A DNA stretch of 64,000 nucleotides from Mycolicibacterium gilvum (GCF_900454025.1 NZ_UGQM01000001.1:1798001-1862000); one strand, 5' to 3'; counted from the stretch's first letter, positions 37,753 to 49,181 are shown. A program made the numbers and translations. The notes: a model not told the origin generated them from the sequence alone.

Positions 37753-39594
37753 CTACACGGGACTGCCGAATCGCCTCGCGAAACCCGTCGCGCGCTCGGT
37801 CAACTGCGCGGCCCGCTGCGCCGGCGTGACGAACACCGTCGTCGGCGGGAGAACCGAATCCAGATCCGAGACCGCGACGACCGCTGAGGTCAGCGTCGGT
37901 GTCTGCGACGACGCCAGGTCGAGATCCTGGAAGCGGATGGAGATGGTGCCTTTGTTCAGCCCGCCGGTGGACACCCAGTTGTGCACGCCGGGGTCGGTCG
38001 GCGAGATCACGAAGGTGTACCTGCCGTCGGGGTCGGGGACGGCCTGCGCGTTGTTCAGGCTCGTCTGCTGGTGCCAGTAATCGCCGGTGATCGTCCAGAG
38101 GTCGGTGACGGGCACGATGAAGTACCGCGCGTTCGCCGGAGCGATGGTCACGACCAGCGCCTGGTCGTCTGCGAGGTGGAAATAGCTGGCGCTCTGTAGC
38201 TGTGTGGCGAGAAACTCGGCGTTGCGGGACGGGTCTCTGAGCACGTTCGGGGGCACGCGCTCGCCCGTCTCGGCGTCGGTGGTCGCGACCTTGATGTACT
38301 TCGACTCCTGACCGAGGCCGAGCGCCATGATCACCGCGGTGAACACGCCGCGCAGGAACGGCGGCGGCTCCTTCATCGGTGGGATGGACGACACCAGTGA
38401 GGTCAGCAGCGGACTTCTGGTCACCAGTGGCCCGAGGCCCGGGATCGCGAAGCCGCCGAGCTGGCTGAACAGGCTGTTGCGCGGGCCCGTGAGCCGTTCG
38501 ATGGACAGCGTCATCGGTGATTGGGTGTTCCAGTCCGACAGCGTGTTGCGCACCGCGATCAAGGTGGAGTCGGGGGTCAGCTGCAGATGGTTGCGCTGCC
38601 CCGGCGCGGCCGCCTCGCCGCTCACGGTGATCGTGAACGACCCGTCCGGTCCGATCTCGATCTGGCGTCCGCTCAGGTTGTCGGCGGTGATTCCCGAGAG
38701 TCCGGTCAGCACACTGAAGTTCGTGTCCGCGGGGTGGGCATCGGTGAATAGGCCCCGGATCACGTACGTCGAGGTCATGTTCACGCCCATGAAGCGGTAC
38801 ACGGTGTCGGGGTTGTCGTAGAGGATCCGTGAGCCGCCGACGGACTGTCGGTACCACGTGTGCGGGGGAGCGACCTGGGTTACGACCGTCGGTGTCATCG
38901 AGTTGAGCAGCTGCTGCTGGAACGCCGCGGCGAGTGCGTACTCGTCCACCGCTCGCCGCAACGTCACGAGGTTCTCCGGGTCGGGCCCGGAGATCTGGCG
39001 GTACTCGCGCGCGGCGGTGGCCCGCCATCCGGCGCTCAGCACCTGCTTCATCAGCCGGACGGGCCAGGTGCCGACGGTCTCGGTCGCGATCCGCTCCGCC
39101 TCGAGCTGCTGCGGGGTCGCCAACGGGCTCACCGGCGCGGCGGGCGACCGGTCGGGGTCGGACGGTTTGGCGGGGGTCGCCGCTGTCGGGGTCGCCGCTG
39201 TCGGAGCCGTCGCCGCGGCAACCGCCGTCGCGGGTTCCTCATCCGCCGGCTCGGGCGTCTCGCGCTCGTCGTCGGGGTCCTCGTCGTCAGGGCCCTCGTC
39301 GGCGCGCAGCCGGTCGGCGCCCGCGTCGTCAGCGTCGGCATCAGAGCGCTCGGATGCCCGGGTGTCACGGTCCTCTCCGGCGGTCTCGACCTCCGAGCGC
39401 GACGGCTTACGTTGGCGGGCAGGGCTTTCGGAATCCGACGAAGACTGCGACGCCTCGGTTCCCGTGGATGCCGCGCTCGACGGGGTGTCCTCGGCGGCGG
39501 CCGTCGGTGAGGCGGCAGCGATCGCGGCACCGATACCCAGGGCGACGGCGAGCCCGCCGACGCGTCCGATGAACCGTCCGTGCGTCGCTGCCAC
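37753..39594 (-). CDS. Exported protein with acidic linker and DUF1214-like C-terminal domain
   Basis: 613 residues. GTG 39594 is chosen because GGAAGG lies 9 bases upstream and it places a signal peptide (GRVGGLAVALGIGAAIAAA, cut near TAAA) at the N-terminus; ATG 39678 is an alternative. A Ser/Asp/Glu/Pro linker (about 35-165) precedes the folded part. Near the C-terminus, YTFVISPTDPGVHNWVSTGGL resembles the DUF1214 signature. Function is unknown. It shares its signal-peptide style and acidic linker with the exported esterase at 21090-22577, although the enzymatic domains differ. Confidence 0.72.
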   Translation of the reverse strand: MAATHGRFIGRVGGLAVALGIGAAIAAASPTAAAEDTPSSAASTGTEASQSSSDSESPARQRKPSRSEVETAGEDRDTRASERSDADADDAGADRLRADEGPDDEDPDDERETPEPADEEPATAVAAATAPTAATPTAATPAKPSDPDRSPAAPVSPLATPQQLEAERIATETVGTWPVRLMKQVLSAGWRATAAREYRQISGPDPENLVTLRRAVDEYALAAAFQQQLLNSMTPTVVTQVAPPHTWYRQSVGGSRILYDNPDTVYRFMGVNMTSTYVIRGLFTDAHPADTNFSVLTGLSGITADNLSGRQIEIGPDGSFTITVSGEAAAPGQRNHLQLTPDSTLIAVRNTLSDWNTQSPMTLSIERLTGPRNSLFSQLGGFAIPGLGPLVTRSPLLTSLVSSIPPMKEPPPFLRGVFTAVIMALGLGQESKYIKVATTDAETGERVPPNVLRDPSRNAEFLATQLQSASYFHLADDQALVVTIAPANARYFIVPVTDLWTITGDYWHQQTSLNNAQAVPDPDGRYTFVISPTDPGVHNWVSTGGLNKGTISIRFQDLDLASSQTPTLTSAVVAVSDLDSVLPPTTVFVTPAQRAAQLTERATGFARRFGSPV

Positions 39595-39688
39595 GAGCAA
39601 GGTCCTTCCGTGCGGCCCCCGATCCGTGCTGATGCGTACGGTAGCCCCACCGCCGCGCCGCCATCGCCGAAATCGCATTTCGGCAGAC

Positions 39689-39883
39689 TCAGTCCGCGTT
39701 GGTGTCGCGGTCGCCGACGAACTCCAACAACTGCGGGTCGTCGCTGGTGAACGCCCCGACCTGTTCACCGCCGTCGCAGCTGAACAACGCCACCGTCACC
39801 GTCGACGACGTCCTCCCGACCACCCGCCACACCGCGCCGGAGTCCTCCCAGCGCCGCAACTCGGTGACCCGGTCTGTGTCCAT
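39689..39883 (-). CDS. Small conserved hypothetical protein
   Basis: 64 residues, beginning MDTDRVTELRRWEDSGAVWRV. Codon use is normal for this genome, and the sequence has the look of a conserved mycobacterial small protein (RRWEDSG, TVALFSCDGGEQV). No domain is recognised. It is divergent from the membrane protein at 39913, with 29 bases between. Confidence 0.7.
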   Translation of the reverse strand: MDTDRVTELRRWEDSGAVWRVVGRTSSTVTVALFSCDGGEQVGAFTSDDPQLLEFVGDRDTNAD

Positions 39884-39912
39884 GGACCCACCATGTCACT
39901 TAAGCTTCGGCC

Positions 39913-40344
39913 GTGGATGCTGCTCACGCTGTCGCCACCGCCGCGATCTTCGTCTGGCTCGGCATGGTGCTGGCGATCTCGTTCCTGGAAGCGCCGCTGA
40001 AGTTCCGCGCGCCGGGTGTCACGCTGCCGATCGGTCTCGGTATCGGCCGCCTGGTGTTCCGGGCGCTCAACACCTGTGAGGTCGTGCTGGGCGTGGCCGC
40101 GGTCGCGGCGCTGGTGTCGGGGGAGGGTTCGACGGCGGCGTTGATCGCCTCGATCGTCGCCGTGGCGATGTTGCTGTCTCAGATCGTGTTCGTGCGGCCG
40201 GCACTGACCCGCCGATCCGATCAGGTGCTCGCGGGGGCGGATGGCCCGCGCTCGCGCGCGCACTACGTCTACGTCGCGCTCGAACTCGTCAAAGTGGTCG
40301 CGCTGATCGTCGCGGGTGTCCTGCTGCTCACCCACAGCGCGTAA
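39913..40344 (+). CDS. Small integral membrane protein
   Basis: 143 residues with about four membrane helices ([49 protein letters not shown]). No family is assigned with confidence. GTG 39913 is the start. Its stop overlaps the IdeR-type box that precedes mbtK. Confidence 0.75.
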   Translation: MDAAHAVATAAIFVWLGMVLAISFLEAPLKFRAPGVTLPIGLGIGRLVFRALNTCEVVLGVAAVAALVSGEGSTAALIASIVAVAMLLSQIVFVRPALTRRSDQVLAGADGPRSRAHYVYVALELVKVVALIVAGVLLLTHSA

Positions 40345-40360
40345 GCCTAGCCTCACCTAC
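40342..40360 (+). promoter_or_regulatory. IdeR-type iron box upstream of mbtK
   Basis: TAAGCCTAGCCTCACCTAC; read on the minus strand it matches the mycobacterial IdeR consensus TTAGGTTAGGCTAACCTAA at 14 of 19 positions. It ends 24 bases before the mbtK ATG. By known IdeR biology it would repress mbtK when iron is plentiful. Confidence 0.75.
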
Positions 40361-40384
40361 ATTCGGGTAGGCTCTGCGCTCACG

Positions 40385-40984
40385 ATGACTGATGCGCTGC
40401 CCCTCCTTGCCCGGGAGCTCACCGACCTCAGCGACGCGGTGCGCGCCGTGCCGGCTCCGCCGATCCCGCACCTCGACGCTCCCTACGCGATGCGGTTGGT
40501 CGATCCCGACACCGACGCCGCGATGATCTCCGAGTGGATGAACCGGCCGCACCTCGCCGAGGCGTGGGAGTACGACAGGCCCGTCGAATGGTGGGACGGA
40601 TATCTGCGTGCCCAACTGGCCGGCGAGTACTCGCGACCCCTGATCGGCACGTTCCACGGGGAGCCGCAGGGCTATGTCGAGGTGTACCGGGCCGCGAAGG
40701 ATTCGATCGCCCCCCGCTACGACGCCGATCCCTACGATCTCGGGCTCCATGCGGCGATCGCCGACCTGGGCCTCGTCAACCGTGGATTCGGGCCGCTGCT
40801 GTTGCCGAGGTTGGCGGCCAACCTTTTCGAGATCGAACCGAGGTGCCGCCGCATCCTGTTCGATCCCGATCACCGCAATGCCGGCGCCCGCCGGCTCTGT
40901 GAGTACGCCAGGTGCGAATTCCTCGGCGAGCACGAGATGTCGAACCGCCGGATGGCGCTGTACGCGCTGCACAGGCCCGCCTGA
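40385..40984 (+). CDS. mbtK: Lysine N6-acyltransferase of mycobactin synthesis (MbtK-like)
   Basis: 199 residues of the siderophore GNAT type: [57 protein letters not shown] and [12 protein letters not shown]. MbtK moves a fatty acyl chain from the carrier protein MbtL to the lysine side chain of mycobactin. The ATG lies 24 bases after an IdeR-type box. It converges on mbtM, so the genes for acyl activation, carriage and transfer sit together. Confidence 0.9.
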   Translation: MTDALPLLARELTDLSDAVRAVPAPPIPHLDAPYAMRLVDPDTDAAMISEWMNRPHLAEAWEYDRPVEWWDGYLRAQLAGEYSRPLIGTFHGEPQGYVEVYRAAKDSIAPRYDADPYDLGLHAAIADLGLVNRGFGPLLLPRLAANLFEIEPRCRRILFDPDHRNAGARRLCEYARCEFLGEHEMSNRRMALYALHRPA

Positions 40985-41008
40985 CCCCGGGCGGTCGTCG
41001 CGCCGGAT

Positions 41009-42595
41009 TCAGGACACCGGGGCGCGAAGACCGTCGAGGTCGTTCTTGACCGCGAGGCGCCGCAACTTTCCCGAGCTCGTGCGGGGCAGCGAGCCGGGCT
41101 TCAGGAACACCACCTCGGACGGCACCACGCCGCACTGGGACGCCACTCGTTGCACCACTTCGCTTTTCGCGCCCGACTCGTCGGCGCCGCGGAACTCGGC
41201 CGCGATGACCAGGCCCTGTCGCGCCGACCCGGAGTCGGTGCCGACGGCGACGACCGCGCCCTCGCGGACACCGCGGACCTCGGCGGCCACGCGTTCGACC
41301 TCGGTGGGGAAGATGTTGCGTCCGGCGATGGTGATGAGTTCTTTGACCCGGCCGCACACCACCAGGCCCGCGTCGGTCAGGTAGCCGAGATCGCCTGTGG
41401 GAAACCACTGTCCGGGAGCCAGCGGCTCCTCGCCGAGGTAGCCCGACATCATCGACGTGCCTCGGATCTCGACCTCGCCGATCTCGCGCTCACCGGAGCG
41501 ACGGCCCTCCGACGGTGCGATCCGCAGTTCCATGCCGGGGATCGGTTCGCCGAGCACGGCGTGACGACGAGGGGTGCCGGTGTCCGGGTCGGTGATGTCG
41601 TCGACCAGCAAGCCGGTGCCGGGTCGTGGGGAGGTGACGGCGCAGGTCGACTCGGCGAGACCGTACGACGGGGCCGCCACGCCGGGATCGAGCCCGAACC
41701 GGGAGAGTTCGCGCAGGAACAGCCCGAAACCGTCGCAGTCGACGGGTTCCCCGCCGTTGAGCGCGAACCGCAGGTCGGACAGGTCGACGTCGGGCACGCG
41801 TCGCGCATACTTGCCGATCACGGAGTACGCGAAATTCGGTGCAGCAGTGAGGCCCGCTCGGCTTTCCGACAGCCAGGTCAACCAGCGGAACGGCGACGCC
41901 GCGAACGACGCCGTCGGCGCGAGCCACATCTCGCTGCCGGACATGAAACCGGTGAGCAGAAAGGTCAGCCCCATGTCGTGATACAGCGGCAGCCACGTCA
42001 GGCCGCGGTCACGGCCGGGATCGACGTCGGTGTGCCGGAGCATGCCGGCGACGTTGTGCTTCACCGCATCCGGTGACAGCAGCGCGGTACGCGGGGTGCC
42101 GGTGGATCCGGCGGTGCCCTGCAGCACCGCGGGGGTGCCCGGGGCGGCGGGTGCGGATGCGAGTGTGGTCGAGCGTTGCGCGTGCCCGACGACCGCGAGG
42201 TCTTGGACCGCGATACCGAAATGGTTGGGGCGCAACAACTCCAGATGCTCACCGTAGGTGAGGATCTGGCCGACGCCGATTCCGGCGAAGCGTTGCGCCG
42301 TCGCGGCGGCCCACTCGCGCTCATCGGCGCCGCGGATCGGACCCGGCAGGATGGCCAGAGCCCTGCCCGCCAGCCACGTTCCCTGGATCGCCGAGACCAG
42401 CTCGGCGGTGGGTTCGCCGACGAGACCGACGGCGCCGTCGCGGTCGTTGAGAATGTGTTCGGCGATGTTCTCGGCGCGGGTGTGCAGTTCCTGCCAGGGA
42501 TGGCGGACCCACAGGCCGCTGGCACGATCGAGCAGCACCAGGTCGCGCGTCGAGGCGGTCATGGCCTCCGACAACGCGGTCGCGAGCACGCTCAC
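41009..42595 (-). CDS. mbtM: Fatty acyl-AMP ligase of mycobactin synthesis (MbtM-like)
   Basis: 528 residues of the adenylating ANL superfamily: the P-loop-like [10 protein letters not shown] (about 160), [37 protein letters not shown] and the C-terminal Lys in [10 protein letters not shown]. MbtM activates a fatty acid as acyl-AMP and loads it on MbtL. GTG 42595 overlaps the mbtL stop by 4 bases (GTGA), giving an mbtL-mbtM operon. Confidence 0.9.
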   Translation of the reverse strand: MSVLATALSEAMTASTRDLVLLDRASGLWVRHPWQELHTRAENIAEHILNDRDGAVGLVGEPTAELVSAIQGTWLAGRALAILPGPIRGADEREWAAATAQRFAGIGVGQILTYGEHLELLRPNHFGIAVQDLAVVGHAQRSTTLASAPAAPGTPAVLQGTAGSTGTPRTALLSPDAVKHNVAGMLRHTDVDPGRDRGLTWLPLYHDMGLTFLLTGFMSGSEMWLAPTASFAASPFRWLTWLSESRAGLTAAPNFAYSVIGKYARRVPDVDLSDLRFALNGGEPVDCDGFGLFLRELSRFGLDPGVAAPSYGLAESTCAVTSPRPGTGLLVDDITDPDTGTPRRHAVLGEPIPGMELRIAPSEGRRSGEREIGEVEIRGTSMMSGYLGEEPLAPGQWFPTGDLGYLTDAGLVVCGRVKELITIAGRNIFPTEVERVAAEVRGVREGAVVAVGTDSGSARQGLVIAAEFRGADESGAKSEVVQRVASQCGVVPSEVVFLKPGSLPRTSSGKLRRLAVKNDLDGLRAPVS

Positions 42596-42870
42596 CGGCT
42601 TTCGGGCACCTTCGCCAGGACCGCCGTCTCGAGGTCGCCCACGGTGTCACAGCTGAGCAGATCCTCTTCGTCGAGCGTCACCCCGAGCTTGTCCTGGATC
42701 GCGATCATGCCGATGGCGAACGCCACCGAGTCCAGACCGACGTCGTCGATGAGGCGCGAGTCGCGGGTCACCCGGCTGATGTCGACGTTCAGGTCGTCGC
42801 GCAGGATGTCCGCGAGTGCGGCATCGATACCGTCCGGCGACGGCGCCGCGGGCGCCGGAAAAGTGCTCAT
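42592..42870 (-). CDS. mbtL: Acyl carrier protein of mycobactin synthesis (MbtL-like)
   Basis: 92 residues; the phosphopantetheine attachment Ser48 lies in [12 protein letters not shown], the standard DSxxF/L motif. It carries the acyl chain between MbtM and MbtK. ATG 42870 lies 25 bases after an IdeR-type box. It is coupled to mbtM. Confidence 0.9.
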   Translation of the reverse strand: MSTFPAPAAPSPDGIDAALADILRDDLNVDISRVTRDSRLIDDVGLDSVAFAIGMIAIQDKLGVTLDEEDLLSCDTVGDLETAVLAKVPESR

Positions 42871-42894
42871 GGCGGCAGAGGTTACTCGATCAGC

Positions 42895-42913
42895 TAAAGG
42901 TAGGCTACCCTCA
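42895..42913 (-). promoter_or_regulatory. IdeR-type iron box upstream of mbtL
   Basis: TAAAGGTAGGCTACCCTCA matches the IdeR consensus TTAGGTTAGGCTAACCTAA at 14 of 19 positions and sits 25 bases before mbtL, nearly the same spacing as the box before mbtK. It overlaps the stop codon of the DUF190 gene. Confidence 0.78.
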
Positions 42914-43957
42914 CCCGCCCTGCGTGGGATTGCTGTCGCCGAGGTCGAGTGCGCCGTGACGACGTCCGGAATGCACCTCCAGCATCCCGGTCAGCGCGCT
43001 GACGGTGACCAACCCCTCGCCCCGCGTCAGCTCGTCGACGATCGGATAGGTCGCCTCGATGTTGGACGCGGTGTCGATCATCACGGTCGTCACAGGCACG
43101 TGGCGCGTCAGCTGGATGAACCTGTCGCCGTGGGGGCGCCCGGGCGCACGGAACCCCCAGATGGCCCGCAGTACGGTCGCGCCGCTGGCGTGGTCGGACT
43201 CCTTGAGGCGCTCGATGAGCGCACGGTGGATCGGTCGGCCGTCGGACAGCGACGACTCGTCGGCGTGCACGACGAGCGCCTGAAAGGCGCTGTCCGCGGC
43301 CGGCGGGCCCTGTAGGTCGCGGCCGTCGTTCTTGCAGACGGCGACCGGGGCGACGGCGAACCGGGCCTCCGGCAGCGAGTTGCCCAGTTCGTCGACGGCG
43401 GCGGCGGCCTGCGCGTTGGTGCCGACACCCATGATCGTGAGCGGGACGTCGGCATTGCGCCCGAAGAAGCGGGCGCGGCAGCGCCGGCCGGCGACGGTCC
43501 CGTCCACCCCGAGGTAGGCCTGGGCGCCGACGAAGCCGTGCCGGTGGAGCAGATCGCAGACCGCGACGTAGCCGGGCAGCCCGCAGATCCGGTGGCGGCG
43601 CCCGAGGTGCAGGGACAACCGCACGGTGTCGTCGGGGCGTCCGCCGTCGGGGACGGCCCGGCCCCGCTCCAACGTGAGGACACCACGGTCGACGAGCGCG
43701 GCCACCTGCTCGGCGAGCGAGCCGATCCGGGCCGCGGTGTCGACCGCCGTGACGGTCACCGGCGGGTCCTCGGACAGGCTCAGTGACCGGTCGGAGCGGA
43801 TCACCTGTGTCGGTCCGAAGCTGGCGATACCCCGCAGCATCACGCTCGTGGCGATCTGCCACTCGTCGCACAGATCGAGGATTGCGTCGGCGAGGAAGCC
43901 GTCGCCGCTGCGGTGCCGCTCGGCGAAGTAGGCCGTCAGCGTCACGATGTCGGTCAC
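42911..43957 (-). CDS. DUF190 domain protein of the fluoride-exporter operon
   Basis: 348 residues. DUF190 (PII-like fold) appears as repeated segments: TLTAYFAERHRSGDGFLADAILDLCDE at the N-terminus and a later RALIERLKESDHASGATVLRAIWGFRAPG unit, with ILDxxxNIEATYPIVDELT near the end. GTG 43957 overlaps the crcB stop by 4 bases. DUF190 genes often accompany crcB; the protein is probably cytoplasmic and may regulate or assist the channel, which is inference. Confidence 0.85.
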   Translation of the reverse strand: MTDIVTLTAYFAERHRSGDGFLADAILDLCDEWQIATSVMLRGIASFGPTQVIRSDRSLSLSEDPPVTVTAVDTAARIGSLAEQVAALVDRGVLTLERGRAVPDGGRPDDTVRLSLHLGRRHRICGLPGYVAVCDLLHRHGFVGAQAYLGVDGTVAGRRCRARFFGRNADVPLTIMGVGTNAQAAAAVDELGNSLPEARFAVAPVAVCKNDGRDLQGPPAADSAFQALVVHADESSLSDGRPIHRALIERLKESDHASGATVLRAIWGFRAPGRPHGDRFIQLTRHVPVTTVMIDTASNIEATYPIVDELTRGEGLVTVSALTGMLEVHSGRRHGALDLGDSNPTQGG

Positions 43958-44322
43958 AGCATGCTCCCGACGGTCTGTCCCGCGAACGCGGCGGCCAGGC
44001 CCAGCACGACGCTGAGGCCGAGGTTGCCCAGCGCGGAGCGGATCTGGCGCTCCTCGGCGAGGCGGTGCGTCTCCAGCATCCAGGTCGAGAAGGTGGTGTA
44101 GGACCCGACGAACGCGGTGCCGGCGAGCAGGGCGACATGCGCGGGCAGGGTCAGTCCGGCGAGGAATCCGAGCAGGGCCGCCCCGCTGATGTTCACGGCG
44201 AGGGTGCCGTACGGGAACGACCCGCGGGTGCGGTGGGACACCGCCTTGTCCACGGTGAGCCGACACACCGCGCCGAGTCCGCCGACGAGGAACACACCGA
44301 CCCAGACCAGCGCGTCCGTCAT
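43954..44322 (-). CDS. crcB: Fluoride channel subunit CrcB/Fluc
   Basis: 122 residues with four membrane helices. Fluc landmarks are [32 protein letters not shown] (conserved Asn) and [12 protein letters not shown] (the Phe-box and central Na+-site region). The gene pairs with the upstream crcB and downstream DUF190 by 4-base overlaps. Two different Fluc proteins side by side suggest a heterodimeric channel. Confidence 0.92.
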   Translation of the reverse strand: MTDALVWVGVFLVGGLGAVCRLTVDKAVSHRTRGSFPYGTLAVNISGAALLGFLAGLTLPAHVALLAGTAFVGSYTTFSTWMLETHRLAEERQIRSALGNLGLSVVLGLAAAFAGQTVGSML

Positions 44323-44714
44323 GACCGCACCCGGACGCGGCGGGTCAGGACGGTACCGAGGTAGACCGCCACCAGGCCGACCGCGATGCTGGCCGCGACG
44401 TAGCCCAGCGCCAGCCAGTGGTGCCCGTGTTCGAGCATCCTGATGGTCTCGACCTGCATCGTGGAGAACGTCGTCAGGCCGCCGCACAGGCCGGTGCCCA
44501 GGAACGGTCGTCGATAGCTCGACACCGGGAGGCGTTCGAGCAGGCGGGTGACGAACACCCCGAGCAGGAACGCGCCGACGATGTTGACGGTGAACGTCGG
44601 CCAGGGCCACCGGCCCGGATCGGCGGCCGCGAGTTCTTCGAACGCCGCCCGCGCCAGCGTGCCGACCGCCCCACCTGCAAACACCGCGGCCAGTTCCCGC
44701 CGGTCGAGCGCCAT
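44319..44714 (-). CDS. crcB: Fluoride channel subunit CrcB/Fluc
   Basis: 131 residues with four membrane helices: [30 protein letters not shown] and [15 protein letters not shown]. It is first of three coupled genes (crcB-crcB-DUF190). ATG 44714 is 63 bases from the divergent pgm start. No fluoride riboswitch is recognisable in that gap. Confidence 0.92.
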   Translation of the reverse strand: MALDRRELAAVFAGGAVGTLARAAFEELAAADPGRWPWPTFTVNIVGAFLLGVFVTRLLERLPVSSYRRPFLGTGLCGGLTTFSTMQVETIRMLEHGHHWLALGYVAASIAVGLVAVYLGTVLTRRVRVRS

Positions 44715-44777
44715 GGTGAGAAAGTATGCCGACCCCGGGGCGTGCCGTGCGGGAGGTGGGCGAGCAGAATCAACAGC

Positions 44778-46408
<1,631 letters not shown>

Positions 46409-46412
<4 letters not shown>

Positions 46413-47674
46413 GTTCGACGAAAGAAGGGGACTGTCCCACCACGAAGCAGCGGCTGCCTCGGGAAGTCTGGGTCCTTGTCGTCGCGAACGTCGTCGTGGC
46501 CCTCGGGTACGGGGTGGTCGCGCCGGTGCTGCCGCAGTATGCGCGGCACTTCGGGGTCAGTATCGCGGCCGCGACATTCGTGATCACCGCGTTCGCGGTG
46601 ATGCGTCTGGTCGGCGCCCCGCCGGCGGGTTTCCTGGTGCAACGACTGGGGGAGCGGCGCGTCTACACCAGCGGCCTGATCATCGTGGCCGTGTCGACCG
46701 GTGCCTGCGCGTTCGCCGAGACCTATTGGCAGCTGCTGCTTTTCCGATCCCTGGGCGGGGTCGGCTCGGCGATGTTCACGGTGTCGGCGCTGGGGTTGAT
46801 GATCCGCATCTCGCCGGCCGACGCGCGCGGGCGGGTCGCCGGGCTGTTCTCGTCGGGATTCATGATCGGTTCGGTGGGCGGCCCGATCCTGGGCAGCCTG
46901 ACCGCGGGGTTCGGGCTGGCGGCGCCCTTCCTGATCTACGGTGCCGCGCTGTTGGTCGCGGCGACGGTGGTGTTCGTCAGCCTGCGCAACTCTGCGGTGG
47001 TCGGCCAGGCCGGTGACGACGTGCAGATCCCGATCCCGTTCCGGACGGTGTTCCGGCACCGGGCGTACAAGGCGGCGCTGTTCTCCAACTTCGCGACCGG
47101 GTGGGCGTCGTTCGGGCTGCGCATCGCGCTGGTGCCGCTGTTCGTCGTCGAGGTGCTCGGCGAGGGGCCGGGGGCGGCCGGGTTGGCGTTGACGGCGTTC
47201 GCGGTGGGCAACATTGCGGTCGTGATCCCCAGCGGGCACCTGTCGGATCGGCTGGGCCGGCGCAAGCTGCTGATCTTCGGGCTCATGCTGGCGGCGGTGT
47301 CGACGGCGCTGGTGGGCTTCACCACATCGCTGCCGGTGTTCCTGGTCGCCGCGGTCATCGCCGGTGCCGCGACGGGCATCTTCGTCTCGCCGCAGCAGGC
47401 TGCGGTCGCCGACGTGGTGGGTAACAAGTCCCGGGGCGGGCCCGCCGTGGCGACGTTCCAGATGATGGCCGACTTCGGCTCGATCGGCGGATCGCTGCTG
47501 GTGGGGCTGATCGCGCAGTACACGTCCTACGGGTGGGCATTCCTGGTCAGCGGCATCATCCTGGCCGTCGCGGCGATCGGGTGGTTCTTCGCCCCCGAAA
47601 CCCGGCCGACGCCGTCGACGGAGCACACGCCGGGGCGTCCGCTGGGGCCGGAGGCCGGCGGCGAAGTGCCCTGA
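46409..47674 (+). CDS. Major facilitator superfamily transporter
   Basis: 421 residues with about 12 membrane helices. The MFS loop motifs read [13 protein letters not shown] (after helix 2) and [13 protein letters not shown] (after helix 8). TTG 46409 overlaps the pgm stop by 4 bases; the next in-frame alternatives would cut into helix 1. It resembles the drug/metabolite efflux type; the substrate is unknown. Coupling to pgm may be accidental. Confidence 0.85.
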
Positions 47675-47727
47675 CCAGTGATTTTGAGCGGCCACCCCGC
47701 GTGGTGTAACTTCGATGAGCACAACAA

Positions 47728-47800
47728 GGGGCTATGGCGCAGTTGGTAGCGCACCACACTGGCAGTGTGGGGGTCAGGGGTTCGAATCCCCTTAGCTCCA
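47728..47800 (+). tRNA. tRNA-Ala (anticodon GGC), probable island attachment site
   Basis: 73 bases. The acceptor stem GGGGCTA pairs with TAGCTCC, A47800 is the discriminator and CCA is not encoded. The anticodon stem CCACA/TGTGG holds the loop CTGGCAG with anticodon GGC (decodes GCC). The T-arm is GGGGTTCGAATCCCC. The island with an integrase pointing back toward this tRNA begins directly after it, as expected for integration in a tRNA 3' end. Confidence 0.96.
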
Positions 47801-47877
47801 CCCATGTGGAAATCCGCTCTGAGCAGTGATTCGGCTGCCTGCTTTTGTTAGCTGACCGGCTTCGCGGCGAGGGCGTC

Positions 47878-47895
47878 TGTCCTAAATTTGTCCTA
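47878..47895. repeat. Paired TGTCCTA direct repeat, candidate integrase arm sites
   Basis: TGTCCTA occurs at 47878-47884 and 47889-47895, 11 bases apart (one helical turn), within the 225-base gene-free stretch after the tRNA. Phased short direct repeats beside an att site are typical of integrase arm binding. The same stretch also holds CGCATT/AATGCG around 47955-47970. Nothing else is recognised between 47801 and 48025. Confidence 0.35.
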
Positions 47896-48025
47896 TTGCC
47901 TGTGATCAACACTGAAATCCCCAGCCGCCGGTGCCGCTTCGAACGCCCTCGTCACGCATTGCGTAATGCGCGGGGGCCAGCCAGCGCTCGTACCAACCTT
48001 CAGCTGGAGACACACAGCGAAGTGA

Positions 48026-49135
48026 TCATGGTTGGCCGGTATTCGAGAAGTAAAGCGCTCCGAGCAGCACGGCAAGAGCGAGGGCGAAGATCGCGGCTGA
48101 GAAGTAGAAGAGTTCTACCCTGTCTTGCGGTGGGCTGGAACTGGCAGAGTCTTCGTCAGAAGTCGACGTAGCGCCAGCTGTTTGGCTTTGGCCGTAGACC
48201 AGTCCAAGTACAGCTAGGGCACAGTAGAGCAAGTAGCCCACAGCCACCAACAACACTGCAAAAAGGTTGCGAGCAAAGCTCTGCTTCAGCAGCGCGAGCC
48301 AGACCATCGCGGCCATGATCGCACCGGGCGTTCCCGTTAGAAAGGTCAAGTAGACAGCCCTGTGTTGCCACAGCAACGGGGAGCCGCAGATAAAAAGAAA
48401 CAGTACAAATAGTCCCATCGCGCAACCCATTTGCCATGTGAAACTCAACGGTTGATGGTTTTTTGCCTGCAGGATCGTATAGCCGAGAAGATAGAGGACG
48501 CTCGATGCCGCAATAAAATTGACTAGGAGCAGATGGATAGTATTTGCGATTTGATGTCCTGCTGTCAGTGAGCTGCCACGGATCTGCGACTCCCAGTCGC
48601 CGTTGTTCTTCACGAGCTCGTCGATGTTGCGACAGTCGGTGATCTGCTGCCATCGCAAGAACGCGAAAACGACTATGGTCGATAGCGGCAGAACGACATT
48701 GAACGCCGATGCATCGCGGAAGTCTGCCGCAAACACGACGAGACCGGGGGTCGTCGATACTGTCGCGAAGAACAGTGTGGCTGCTGCCGCGCCGACAACG
48801 TTCGAGGCCAAATGCCCAATAAACCGCTTCGAATCAAAGATCTGCTGGCCGTGCGTCCTGAGCTTATTCTCGGCCAGTCCTACAAATGGCGGTAATATCG
48901 CAAAGAACAATAGAATTAGTGCCATTAGAAAGATGGGCGCTTTGACCGGAAACAGAGTAATCATAATGCCGGTCAACACTACTGAAATGCCGGTGATCCA
49001 ATCTGTGAAGCGATCCTTTATGCGCTTCGGTTGCACCTCTGGAGCCCTGCGGTTCACCCATATCAATACGAGCTGTATGGCGATGCTGGCCCAGAAGAAG
49101 TACGTTTTCCCCAGAATCACGAGTCGTGCCCCCAA
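48026..49135 (-). CDS. Multi-pass membrane protein of unknown function (island gene)
   Basis: 369 residues with about eight to ten hydrophobic helices and a Ser/Asp/Glu-rich loop (TSTSDEDSASSSPPQD, about 325) before the last helix. No family is recognised. GC content and codon choice (many A/T third bases such as ATA, AAT, AAA) are clearly different from the chromosome and from the neighbouring integrase, so it was acquired separately. It sits between the tRNA and the integrase, a common slot for cargo. Confidence 0.75.
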   Translation of the reverse strand: MGARLVILGKTYFFWASIAIQLVLIWVNRRAPEVQPKRIKDRFTDWITGISVVLTGIMITLFPVKAPIFLMALILLFFAILPPFVGLAENKLRTHGQQIFDSKRFIGHLASNVVGAAAATLFFATVSTTPGLVVFAADFRDASAFNVVLPLSTIVVFAFLRWQQITDCRNIDELVKNNGDWESQIRGSSLTAGHQIANTIHLLLVNFIAASSVLYLLGYTILQAKNHQPLSFTWQMGCAMGLFVLFLFICGSPLLWQHRAVYLTFLTGTPGAIMAAMVWLALLKQSFARNLFAVLLVAVGYLLYCALAVLGLVYGQSQTAGATSTSDEDSASSSPPQDRVELFYFSAAIFALALAVLLGALYFSNTGQP

Positions 49136-49181
49136 CCCCTCGTTCGCTCTCGCCGCGCCCGCGAAATGTTAGCTGAAGTGC

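Noticed and set aside
44715..44777. Fluoride riboswitch ahead of the crcB operon
   Set aside because: Only 63 bases separate the divergent starts, and I could not see the conserved crcB-motif core segments there.
47801..48025. A second tRNA or small gene after tRNA-Ala
   Set aside because: No cloverleaf and no open frame with a start signal; only short repeats are visible.
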